64,000 nt of DNA from Prunella strophiata (taxonomy: Eukaryota > Chordata > Aves > Passeriformes > Prunellidae): positions 15,375,410-15,439,409 of the forward strand of contig JAZBQD010000025.1 of NCBI GenBank assembly GCA_036583965.1. Direction: 5' to 3'. The position numbers and the translations under genes are program-made. The notes beneath the pieces were generated by a model. The model was not told where the DNA came from. It saw only the letters and a program-made list of their open reading frames with translations, and ran no database searches. Below, one piece after another: positions 39,300 to 52,215 of this stretch; position 1 is the first letter of the stretch, and the number at the start of each line of letters is the position of its first letter.

Positions 39300-40485
39300 A
39301 AAGGGCTCCCACCGTTTTTGGGTTTTTTTTTTTGTCCTCTCCACCACGTGCTCCCCAAAAGGGGACACTGGAGGTGCTGAGCTGCTCCCCGGGGCCCTCG
39401 GGTTTGCTGTTTCACAGGGGCTGCAAACCCCCCCTCAGGGCTGAGGCTCTCACCAGAGCCGGAAGAGTTAATGCTCCCAAAATGCCATTAAATGTTCCTG
39501 CTGCAGGTCAGTCTCCATCGGGGATTAGGGGGATCTGGCCGGGGAGCCGGGGCCGGCTCCTGCCAGCTCTGGGCTGGTGCGGGACGTGCTGGTTGAGCCC
39601 AAGCACAATGTGCCGGGGTCTGGTGTGGCTCAGGAAACATCCTGGCTGTAAATCATCGGGAAAGGAGGGCTGGGAGCCCCAGGGGGCTGGGGGAGCCTCT
39701 CCAGAGGGGCTGGGTGGGCACCCACCCCGCCAGGCGGGACACGGTGCCAGCAGCACGGCACTCGTGGGACGCGGGCTGGAAGGCAGGGATGGATCCGTGC
39801 CGGTGTCCCGCTCCCGGGCACCTTCGGCTGCGGTGCCGGTGGGTGCCCAGAGGGGCGGTGCGGGGCTGAGGGACGCCCGCAGCGCGGGCTCCGTGGGCTC
39901 CGCGTACCTCCCGCCGGCCGCCCCGTCCGAGGGGACCGCAGGCTCCGGCTGTTTTCTCATCCTGCAGGAATTCGGCTCCGTGGGCCGGGCGGGTTTTTGT
40001 GTGCGCCCCCGCCCCCCCTTTCACTCTCCCTCTTTGGAGACTTTCTGCATTCTGCCTTTGATCTCCCCCCGTGTTTGCCCAGGGATCGCCGGGCTCGCCG
40101 GGGTTAGAGACTGAGGTCAGCGCCTTTCCCATTCCAAACACCCAGAAACATCAGTGGGAAGGGAGGGGATTCAGATTACAACCTTCCCGTCCTCCCCTTC
40201 CACCCCACTCGCCCCGCTGGCCGTGCCGGGGATGGACTGAGCCCCGAGAGCCACCCGCCACTGCCGCCGTGTCCCCGGCGCCCCGAGAGCCGAGCGGCCG
40301 CGATGGATGGAGGCGGCGGGCGGCATCGCCGGTGGTCCGGCGGGCGCCGGGTGTGCTGAAGGACAGAGGTTTGGTCCTCTCCTCCTCCTCTTTGTCCCCC
40401 CGCCCGCCCGCCTTCTCCCTCATCCGTCCGTCCTGAATGTGATTTATCCCGAGCCCTCGCCACTGAGCCAGGCCGGCGGCGCGGG
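36621..40485. other. Intergenic region RAB40C-WFIKKN1
   Basis: I find no gene. It has an A29 run at 39269-39297 after a C5 run, with an opposing T11 run at 39323-39333. GC and CpG rise from about 39700 into the WFIKKN1 island. Confidence 0.55.
39269..39297 (+). repeat. A29 homopolymer
   Basis: 29 A bases follow CCCCC. A T11 run 25 bp downstream (39323-39333) could pair with it. It is not at the end of a recognisable retrocopy. Confidence 0.9.
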
Positions 40486-40760
40486 GTGGCCCGATGGCTC
40501 CTCGAGGGAGAGGCGGGCGCGGGGCGCGGGGGGCAGCGTGCGGGGCGGCAGCGGGTCCCGGTGGGCATCGCGCTGCTCCTGCCCGTGCTGGCGGCGGCGG
40601 CCGGGCTGAGCCTGCAGCCGGGCAGGATGCGGCACCTGGGCGTCTGCCCCAACCAGCTGAACCCCAACCTGTGGGTGGATGCCCAGAGCACCTGCGAGCG
40701 GGAGTGCCAGGCTGACCAGGTGAGAGGGGGTGCGGCGGCGGTAACAGGGTCTGGGGGGCA
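39700..40760. promoter_or_regulatory. CpG island over WFIKKN1 exon 1
   Basis: Dense CpG with GC boxes (GGGGCGG, CCGCCC forms) runs into the first coding exon. It is the expected promoter region of WFIKKN1; no TATA box is evident. Edges are estimated by eye. Confidence 0.55.
40486..40719 (+). CDS. WFIKKN1: WFIKKN1 coding exon 1 (signal peptide, start of WAP)
   Basis: The frame is fixed by VCPNQLNPNLWVDAQSTCER and by donor CAG|GTGAGA. The 5' limit given is a GTG, used only as a marker. The first ATG in frame (Met48, RMRHLGV) would remove the signal peptide. A G6 run at 40528-40533 lies between the out-of-frame ATG 40494 and the signal core; one surplus base there would put that ATG in frame. 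Confidence 0.7.
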
Positions 40761-43024
40761 TCCCCAGGTCTCCTTTGGGGTGCGGGTCCTGTGCCGGGTG
40801 GCACAGCCGGTTCGGTTGTTTCAGAGCTCAGCCCTGCTGCAGATTTGCCCCCTAAGCCCCTCCTGTCTGCTGGGCTCCCCAGTTCCCCACAGGCAGAGAA
40901 ACTGCTTGTTGCCCCCTCATGTCACCCCCTCAGACCGTGTCCCATGGTCAGGACACCCTCCTCGTGCACCCCCAGGATGATTCCACCCTGTCAAAGGGCT
41001 GGCTGGGAGGAAGGGAATGGGCGTGCTGGGACACGGACCCCATCGGGCCGAGGACAGAATCGTCTCCCAACTTTTCCCTGAGGGCCAGAGCCCACCCACG
41101 GACCGGGCTGTCCATCCCAGAGAGCCCTGGCTCTGAGCTCCACCAGGCTGAGCAGGGGCAACTCCACCCCAGTTAGGGCTGTCTGAGCCCCGAGGGGAAA
41201 CTCCTTCACAATTCAGCTGTATGCGTTCTGCCTCCCTTTGGCCAGCAAAAGCTGAGAAGGGCAAGTTGCACTTTGCTGTGGGGAGAAGGGACCGTCATCA
41301 CGGCGGTGCACCCCCAAACATCCTGGGGGTGCTGAGGGTGGGCTGGGGCTGGTGCAGCTGTGCCGGGGAGGTCTGGCTCTTAGCCGGAGCCCAGCGATGC
41401 TGAAGGTGCACAGGGCTGCTCAGGGGACACCTGCCCACCCCAAAGTCCCACAGGGGTGGGAACAGCACCCAGAGCCCCAGCACAGCGGTGACCTCAACGT
41501 CCCCCTCGCAACCTCTTCTCCCTCCCCGAGCAGGACTGTGAGGACTTTGAGAAATGCTGCACCAACGTGTGTGGGCTGCGGAGCTGCGTGGCCGCGCGCT
41601 TTGCCGACGGCAGCGTCCCGGCTCTGGCGCTGGCGCCCGCCGCCTCCTGCGAGAGCTTCGTGTGCGCGCAGCAGGGCTCCGACTGCGACATCTGGGACGG
41701 GCAGCCCGTCTGCAAGTGCAAGGACCGCTGCGAGAAGGAGCCCAACTTCACCTGCGCCTCCGACGGCCTCACCTACTACAACAAGTGCTACATGGACGCC
41801 GAGGCGTGTCTGCGCGGCACCCGCCTCACCACCGTGCCCTGCAAGCACATCTTCACCTGGCCCGACACCAGCCCCGTGCCGCAGGAGACCACGGCGCGCC
41901 CCACGCCGGGCGCCGGCCCCGAGCTGCCGGTGCCCCCCGCGCTCTACACCAACCCCTTCCACCAGTCCGTGCGCGCCGGCGGCACCGTCAGCTTCCGCTG
42001 CGACGTGAGCGGGCGCCCGCAGCCCGACATCACCTGGGAGAAGCAGAGCGAGCGGGAGGAGAACTTCATCATGCGGCCGGACCAGATGTACGGCAACGTG
42101 GTGGTCACCAACATCGGCCAGCTGGTCATCTACAACGCCCGCCACGAGGACGCCGGCATCTACACCTGCACGGCCCGCAACGCCGCCGGGCTGCTCCGCG
42201 CCGATTTCCCGCTGTCGGTGCTCAGGCGGGAGCCGGGGGGGACCCCGCGGACCGGCAGCCCCCAGCCCTTCCCCAGCGCCGAGTGCCTGAAGGAGCCGGA
42301 CCGGCGGCGCTGCGAGCCCACGGAGGTGCGCTGGCATTTTGATGCCAAGCAGGGCTCCTGCCTGACCTTCCGCTACGGCGGCTGCGGGGCCAACAGGAAC
42401 CACTTCGAGACGTACGAGGAGTGCCGAGCCGCCTGCCTGGGCAGCGCCCGCCCCACCTGCCTCCTGCCCATGGTGCAGGGGCCCTGCCAGAACTGGGAGC
42501 CGCGCTGGGCGTACAACCACCTGCTGAAGCAGTGCCACTCCTTCGTCTACGGCGGCTGCGAGGGCAACACCAACAACTTTGAGAGCAAGGAGACCTGCGA
42601 GGACGTGTGCCCCTTCCCCAAGAGCCTGCAGTGCAAGGCCTGCCGCCTGAAGAGCAAGATGGTGCTGAGCCTCTGCCGCAGCGACTTCGCCATCGTGGGG
42701 CGGCTCATGGAGATCGTGGAGGACCAGGACTCGGGCATAGCCCGCTTCGCTCTCGAGGACGTCCTCAAGGATGAGAAGATGGGCCTCAAGTTCTTCAACA
42801 TCAAGTACCTGGAGGTGACCCTGACCGACATGGACTGGAGCTGCCCCTGCCCCAACATGACGGCGGAGGACGGGCCCCTGATCATCATGGGCGAGGTGCA
42901 CGATGGAATGGCCACGCTGGACCCCAGCAGCTACGTCCGGGCGGCCAACGACAAACGGGTGAAGAAGATCTATGAGCTGATGGAGAAGAAAACCTGCGAC
43001 CTCCTGAACCGCTTCCAGGACTAG
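40486..43024 (+). CDS. WFIKKN1: WFIKKN1, secreted WAP/Kazal/Ig/Kunitz/NTR protein (start codon unresolved)
   Basis: Exons 40486-40719 and 41534-43024 join in phase 0, giving 574 residues counted from a GTG at 40486 (human 548). In order: hydrophobic signal core VGIALLLPVLAAAAG (26-40), WAP domain (about 52-96), follistatin/Kazal module (117-181), Ig domain (about 215-309), Kunitz 1 (Cys 329-379), Kunitz 2 (Cys 387-437) and netrin domain (445-574) ending NRFQD. Known of the family: these proteins bind GDF8/GDF11 and their propeptides through the Kazal-Ig and NTR parts, and Kunitz 2 of the human protein inhibits trypsin. Here the P1 residues are Glu (Kunitz 1) and Gln (Kunitz 2). No ATG exists in this frame between the stop at 40357-40359 and the signal core. 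The nearest ATG (40494) is in another frame, so the start is uncertain. Confidence 0.92.
40720..41533 (+). other. WFIKKN1 intron
   Basis: 814-bp GT-AG intron. I see no repeat or further gene in it. Confidence 0.8.
41534..43024 (+). CDS. WFIKKN1: WFIKKN1 coding exon 2 (WAP to netrin domain)
   Basis: Acceptor CCCCGAGCAG; stop TAG at 43022-43024. This single 1,491-nt exon encodes 496 residues with very high G/C at third positions. That codon bias explains the 673-codon open frame on the opposite strand. The two-exon structure matches the mammalian gene. Confidence 0.97.
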   Translation, partial: DCEDFEKCCTNVCGLRSCVAARFADGSVPALALAPAASCESFVCAQQGSDCDIWDGQPVCKCKDRCEKEPNFTCASDGLTYYNKCYMDAEACLRGTRLTTVPCKHIFTWPDTSPVPQETTARPTPGAGPELPVPPALYTNPFHQSVRAGGTVSFRCDVSGRPQPDITWEKQSEREENFIMRPDQMYGNVVVTNIGQLVIYNARHEDAGIYTCTARNAAGLLRADFPLSVLRREPGGTPRTGSPQPFPSAECLKEPDRRRCEPTEVRWHFDAKQGSCLTFRYGGCGANRNHFETYEECRAACLGSARPTCLLPMVQGPCQNWEPRWAYNHLLKQCHSFVYGGCEGNTNNFESKETCEDVCPFPKSLQCKACRLKSKMVLSLCRSDFAIVGRLMEIVEDQDSGIARFALEDVLKDEKMGLKFFNIKYLEVTLTDMDWSCPCPNMTAEDGPLIIMGEVHDGMATLDPSSYVRAANDKRVKKIYELMEKKTCDLLNRFQD

Positions 43025-43260
43025 GGGAGAGTCGGGATGTGCCGACGGGGGGAGCTGCAGGCACAGCACGGGAGGGACGGAGCTCCTGAGGGAGCCCCTG
43101 CACCAGCGCCTGTGTCTAGAGGTTACCACCGTCATGTAGTTCCCCCAACGCCATGCTGAGCCCCAGACCAGCTCCCACCTCCACTGTAATTTATCTGCCG
43201 CATGTTCCCCCCACCCGTGTGACCCCCCCACCCCCCAGCCTGTCCAGGAGCAATAGAGAA
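43025..43260 (+). other. WFIKKN1: WFIKKN1 3' UTR with variant poly(A) signal
   Basis: AATAGA at 43252-43257 is followed by GGGTTGGGTTG, a plausible downstream element. There is no canonical AATAAA before the METTL26 3' end, so this short UTR of about 230 nt is the best estimate. Confidence 0.5.
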
Positions 43261-43471
43261 CTGGGTTGGGTTGCAGAGGGGCTGGGAGATCTGCCGGGAC
43301 CACCCCACTCATAAAATCTTCCCACTTCACCAAAGCCTCTGGGCCCAGTGTAACACCCCTGGGTGCTGGACCTGACCCTTTCATTGGTGCTGGAGGTGGA
43401 ACTGGGGACATCCCCACCCCCACTGTTTGTGCTGAAAACATCAGGGAGCTGCCAGGGGTGTGGGGTTAGAG

Positions 43472-43477
43472 TTTATT
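43472..43477 (-). promoter_or_regulatory. Polyadenylation signal AATAAA (METTL26)
   Basis: TTTATT on the + strand is AATAAA on the - strand, about 345 nt past the METTL26 stop. It lies about 215 bp from the WFIKKN1 signal on the other strand, so the two genes converge closely. Confidence 0.65.
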
Positions 43478-43822
43478 GGGGGGGCAGCAGGACAGTCCTG
43501 GGGAGAAGGGGAAGGGGGACACCTTCAGCACAGCATCCCCTGAGGAAATGGAGCAAGGGGTCTCCCCCATGCCTGGGGGTGTTGTGTCCCCCTCCCCCCC
43601 GTGGCAGCTCTGCTGGCTCTTGTGGTCCAGGCTGGGGCACCCCACTGCAAAGGGAGCCCCAAAGGCACCAGGGGAAATGGACCCTGCCCAGCCAAGTCAG
43701 TCCCAGCTGGGGTGAGTGGGGGTCTGTCCCGTCACTGCTGTCCCCAGCTCCAGTGGCAGCCTGCAGGAGGCACCAGTGGGGACAGCAGTGCCGGGAGGCG
43801 CTGGAAGGGCTGTCAGGGCAGG

Positions 43823-48067
<4,245 letters not shown>

Positions 48068-48119
48068 ATGTACACGCTGACGCGCGGCCCCAGCAAGCTC
48101 GCCACGCAGCGCCGCACAG
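48068..48119 (+). CDS. MCRIP2: MCRIP2 coding exon 1
   Basis: ATG in GCAGGATGT context; 17 codons plus one base; donor CAG|GTACCG. The intron after it is only 82 bp. Confidence 0.93.
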
Positions 48120-51100
48120 GTACCGGGGGGCGCGGGGCCGGGGGGCGCGGGGGGCTCCGTGCCGCCCCCGCCGCCCCCCTGACGCCCCGCGCTCCCCGCA
48201 GGTCCCACGCAGCAGGCGGTGGAGAGCAGCAAACTGGGCGAGCTGCGGGGGCGACCGCAGCCCGGCCAGTGGCCCCCCGCCAGGTGAGCCCCGCGCACCG
48301 CCGTGACCTTGGGAAGGGGACCGGCCGTGCGTGACCTTGGGAAGGGGAACGGGACGGCCGGGCCGCCCGGCGGGACGCGGGAGGGGGAGCCGGGCTCTCC
48401 GCTCGGTGCCGCCCGCCCCGGGGGTCTCGGCCGTGCCTGTGCCCGCACGCGTCCCGCGCAGCTCCGGGCACGCGTGCCGTGGGCCGCCCCGCGGCGGGGA
48501 CGCGCCGGAGTGGCTGCCGCTCCTCCTTCCCACGGGCCATCCCCAAAAACCGCGGCGAGTGGGACCGGTGGGGTCACGCCAAGGAGGGAGTGCGGGGTGG
48601 GGGGGTCCCGGTGCGGGGCAGAGCCGGGGCCGGGCTTGTCCAACCCCCCGCGGGCGGCCCCGATTGCACAAACCGGGCGGCGGGGCCAGCGCCGGTCCCG
48701 CCCGCCTTGGCCGCCCCGCGCACCCACGGGGGCCGCGCAGCCCACGCGGAGCTGGCGATCCCCGCTGCCCCCAAAGCCGGGGCGACACTTTCTGGGTGAA
48801 TTCCAGCGTCCCCCAGCAATGCCTGGAGCTGTTGGCTGGGTGCTGTGGGGTATTCCCGTGGCTGGGAGGTGGTGATGGGACCCCCTAAGGAGACCCTTTC
48901 CCCACTGCAGGGCTGGAGTCACAGCACACCCAGGCAGGGTAGTGGGACCCCGCTGGTTCTGCACGTCCTCTCCAGCTCCAAGAAATGGATGAGCTCCCCC
49001 CCTTCCCTCCCAGTTCCTCTCCTTCCAGGATCCCTGGAATTCACTGGAGTGGCTTCTGCCACACTTGGCCTCCTCCTGCCTGCCCAGTGCCCCTGGCTGT
49101 GGGGGCTTCAGCGTCACTGCCCTCCCCAGCCCCTGCCTGCAGATCTGCAGGAGCTGCCTGCTCCCAGTCTCTCCTGCCCTCCAAACCCACTCCTAGGGCC
49201 CCTTAGACTTTGTCCCATGAGGAACGTGGCTGTTGCAAATGTGTCCTGCCCTAGAGCTGGGCAGAAAAGCCAAAATACTGGAGTTTGCACTGAACGTGCT
49301 CCCAGGTCTCATCCCAAGTTTTGCCTTTACCTCTGGTGGGTGTTGCTGCATCCAGGCAGGGAGTGATTGAAGTGCCCCTCACCAGAGGGGATCCCACTTT
49401 CTGAGGAAGCCTGACCTGCTCCCACTTCACAGAGTGTTACATCCCAATCCTGGGACCCCAGTGAGCTGTTCCAGTGAACCTGAGTGCTTGAGCTGCAGAG
49501 GATGGCACATCCCCTGTCCAGTACCTGACTGGATTTCACTTCCATTTCCTGATATTCCTGCAATTTTGGTGGTAGATTCTTTATCTTAGGGACTGCACTT
49601 GGTGCTAGGTTGGAGGATGGGCAGCTGGTGCTTTTCCCTGGGGAGCTCCCCTTGCACCCCTCCTGTGTCAGAATCCCCTATCCTGGGGGGCTGGGTCCCT
49701 TTCCATCCCAGTCCTTAGGGACAGGGCTGGGTGACTGCAGCTGTGGGCGAGTGTCTGCACCATGGGGCAGCCCAGGACACCTGAACCACCCCAGTTCTTG
49801 CTGGGAGGGGCAGGGCTGCCTGTGCCCTCACCCCCACCTTGCTTCCCTCCCTCCACAGCCCAGCGCAGAAACTCGTCTTCAACAGAGTGAATGGCAAGAG
49901 GCCCCCACTGCTGCTGCAGCAGATCTCAGCCCCTGAAGAATGTTACACCCTGGCCCACGAGGAGAATGTCCGCTTTGTCTATGAAGGTGAGGGCAGAGGG
50001 TCCCTGGGGCAGCAGCCGGGGGAGCTGGAGCAGATGGAGCCCCTCCCTAGCACCTACACCGTGCTGGGGACATCGGTGGCAGGCATGGAGTCCCCAGCCT
50101 GGGGACTTGCCCTCCTTTGCTCCGCCTCCTGCTCCTGTCCCGCAGCCCCCCCACCCTGGGCAGCCCGTCCCAAAGCCACGCAGTGCTCACAGTGCTCGTT
50201 CCCCCTCCCCAGCCTGGCAGCAGGTAGAGCAGCAGCTGGACGGCAGCCGCAGTGGGGAGAGCGCCTGCGGCCCCGTGCAGTACGTGGAGAAAACCCCCAA
50301 CCCCGGACTCAAAAGTAAGTGGGCAGTGGTTGTGGCACTTTGGGGTGCATCAGGCTCGGGGTGCAGTGACTGGCTGTGGGCTCAGCCTGCACCTGAACAG
50401 GGCTGTGGTGGAAGGAGGAGGAGGATTCCAGTGCTGGATGTGCCAGAGGGGCTGGTTGGGTCTGTCCTGCTGGTGCTGAGGTCACTCTGGGGGTCCTGGG
50501 GGGAGACAGCTGTCCCCAGGCACTGTGGTGGGGATGTCCCACTGCACCCCTTGGATGTTCCACTGTGTTGCTGACTCCTCTGGGATTCAGGCCTTTTCCT
50601 GCCACCAAGGGGTTCAGCATCATGCTGGAGAGACAGGAGCTGCCTGTGGGAACCCGCTTCTCCTGGGGCCAGCAGGACCAATTGGGCATGGGGACAACAC
50701 TTGTCTGGGGGCACCTGGAGTCAGCAGCCTGTGGGCTCTCACAGCGGCTGAGAGCTCTCCAAGGAAGAGAATGTCCCTGTAGATCCAGTCTGGCCTTTTG
50801 GGGACATGGCACAGGGGTGGAGGAGACCTGGGGGTGTCATTAGATTGGATATCAGGAAAGGTTCTTCCCCGAGAGGGTGCTGGGCACTGCCCAGGCTCCC
50901 CAGGGAATGGGCACAGCCCCGAGGCTGCCAGAGCTCCAGGAGCCTTTGGACAATGCTCTCAAGGATGCCCATGGTGGGACTGTTGGGCTGTCTGTGCATG
51001 GCCGGGAGCTGGGCTGGATGATCCCTGTGGGTCCCTTCCAGGGAAGGATATTCTGTGATTCCATGGTTATTTTTTTCCTGGGGCTTTGGAAGGGAGCACC

Positions 51101-51219
51101 CAGAGCTCTGCTCCAGCTGTTCCCCTCTCTTCCTCCCCTCTTTTTCAGACTTTGTTCCCATCGACCTGGAGGAGTGGTGGGCACAGCAATTTCTGGCCAA
51201 AATCGAGAACGGCTTATAA
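48068..51219 (+). CDS. MCRIP2: MCRIP2 (FAM195A), MAPK-regulated corepressor-interacting protein 2
   Basis: Five exons (48068-48119, 48202-48283, 49859-49986, 50213-50314, 51149-51219) give 435 nt, 144 residues (human about 160). It starts MYTLTRGPSKLATQRRTG at the ATG 48068. The family-conserved parts are KLVFNRVNGKRPP, TLAHEENVRFVYEAWQQVEQ, GPVQYVEKTPNP and FVPIDLEEWWAQQFLA near the C terminus. Known of the family: MCRIP1 binds the corepressor CtBP and is regulated by ERK; MCRIP2 associates with the RNA helicase DDX6 and stress granules. No enzymatic domain is expected. The shorter length reflects a shorter linker after exon 2. It diverges from METTL26 and converges on the ABCA3-type gene. 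Confidence 0.95.
48202..48283 (+). CDS. MCRIP2: MCRIP2 coding exon 2
   Basis: Acceptor GCTCCCCGCAG and donor CAG|GTGAGC. It encodes PTQQAVESSKLGELRGRPQP then GQWPPA and two bases. Confidence 0.92.
48284..49858 (+). other. MCRIP2 intron 2
   Basis: 1,575-bp intron. Its left 500 bp is CpG island; I see no repeat or gene in the rest. Confidence 0.7.
49859..49986 (+). CDS. MCRIP2: MCRIP2 coding exon 3
   Basis: Acceptor CCTCCACAG and donor G|GTGAGG. It holds KLVFNRVNGKR and AHEENVRFVYE, the most conserved part of the family. Confidence 0.94.
50213..50314 (+). CDS. MCRIP2: MCRIP2 coding exon 4
   Basis: Acceptor CCCTCCCCAG and donor A|GTAAGT. It encodes WQQVEQQLDGSRSGESACGP then VQYVEKTPNPGLK. Confidence 0.94.
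50836..51065 (+). mobile_element. CR1 LINE 3' end in MCRIP2 intron 4
   Basis: TTAGATTGGATATCAGGAAAG...GGGCACTGCCCAGGCTCCCC...GGGTCCCTTCCAGG...ATTCTGTGATTCCATGG is a sense CR1 3' end. Confidence 0.9.
51149..51219 (+). CDS. MCRIP2: MCRIP2 coding exon 5
   Basis: Acceptor CTCTTTTTCAG; ends AKIENGL with stop TAA at 51217-51219. A CR1 copy ends 84 bp upstream. Confidence 0.94.
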
Positions 51220-51563
51220 AAGGGAAGAAAAGGTTGTGTTTGGTTTCTTTATAAGAGAAACGAAGCTGCGAGCACCTGGTGAGAGCCCAGCATCGGTGGC
51301 GTTTTTGAACCACGTTTTTTAAAGATGCCCCAAGTGGAGTGAGCCAGCCCAGCGGGACCGGACCACAGCCATGCCCGGCCACGTGCCCGGCAGAGGAGCA
51401 GCGTGCAGCCCCAGCCAGGATTCCTTAAGTGCCAGTTCTCGGACTGCTGCAGCTCCTGCAGCCTCCAGCTCCAGGGACACTGCGGTGCCTCGCAGGGGAC
51501 GAGGGAGCGGCTCCCCCTGCAGCCACGGGGAGCACAGGGGGTGCTGTAGCAGGATCGCCAGAC

Positions 51564-51569
51564 AATAAA
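51564..51569 (+). promoter_or_regulatory. Polyadenylation signal AATAAA (MCRIP2)
   Basis: Canonical AATAAA 345 nt after the stop, followed by a GT-rich TGCTTGTGGGATGGG. Cleavage is expected near 51585-51595. Confidence 0.85.
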
Positions 51570-51589
51570 GCGCTGAAACTGCCCGTGGA

Positions 51590-52215
51590 GACATGCTTGT
51601 GGGATGGGGAAGAGGGGGAGCAGGGGCTGCAGCATCATGCCCTGGAGAGGGGATGCTCCCAGCTGGCTTGTGGGAACCTGGCTTGGAGCGCCTCTTCCTT
51701 GCAGCTGCATCCTTGCCCCAATGCTGCCTCATCTCCTGGGGCTCAGCCAGGGGCTGGTGCTGCCTTAGGTGACCTTTGGGATTGAGGGGGGCATATGGGC
51801 ATCTGCAAGGGGGGCTGAGCACCCTGGCTGTGCTCCAGAGCTGGGCTGCAGCATCTAGGTGGGCAAAGCTGCAGGAATGGGAGTGCCAGGGCCAGCTGCC
51901 CACTGCCATGGAGGCCAAAAGGCATTTTGAGCACCAGGCTTGAGGTCTCCCCCTCACCTCTGGTTGTTTGAGAGAGCTGAGCGAGGATAGTTGTGGCTAC
52001 CTAAAGTAAAAAGAAGGGAGACCCACAACTTCTGCTTCTACAAAAAAAACTCCTCAGCTGATGGGCTTTTCCATGCCAGACTGAGCTCTTCTAGTTCTGG
52101 TTTTGTAGGACACCCCTCTATCCCCATGTCCTTCTCCCCAAGAAGAGAGCAGGAGGCCAGCACAGGCTGACTACAGTCTGAATCCAAAGGACGCCAGGAA
52201 ACACCCACTGGAAAA
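51590..52215. other. Intergenic gap between convergent MCRIP2 and ABCA3-type gene
   Basis: About 600 bp between the two inferred 3' ends. I see nothing in it. Confidence 0.5.

Noticed and set aside
41420..43441. 673-codon open frame antisense to WFIKKN1
   Set aside because: It mirrors the high-G/C third positions of WFIKKN1 exon 2, which is a clear family member on the other strand. It has no domain and no splice or promoter support.
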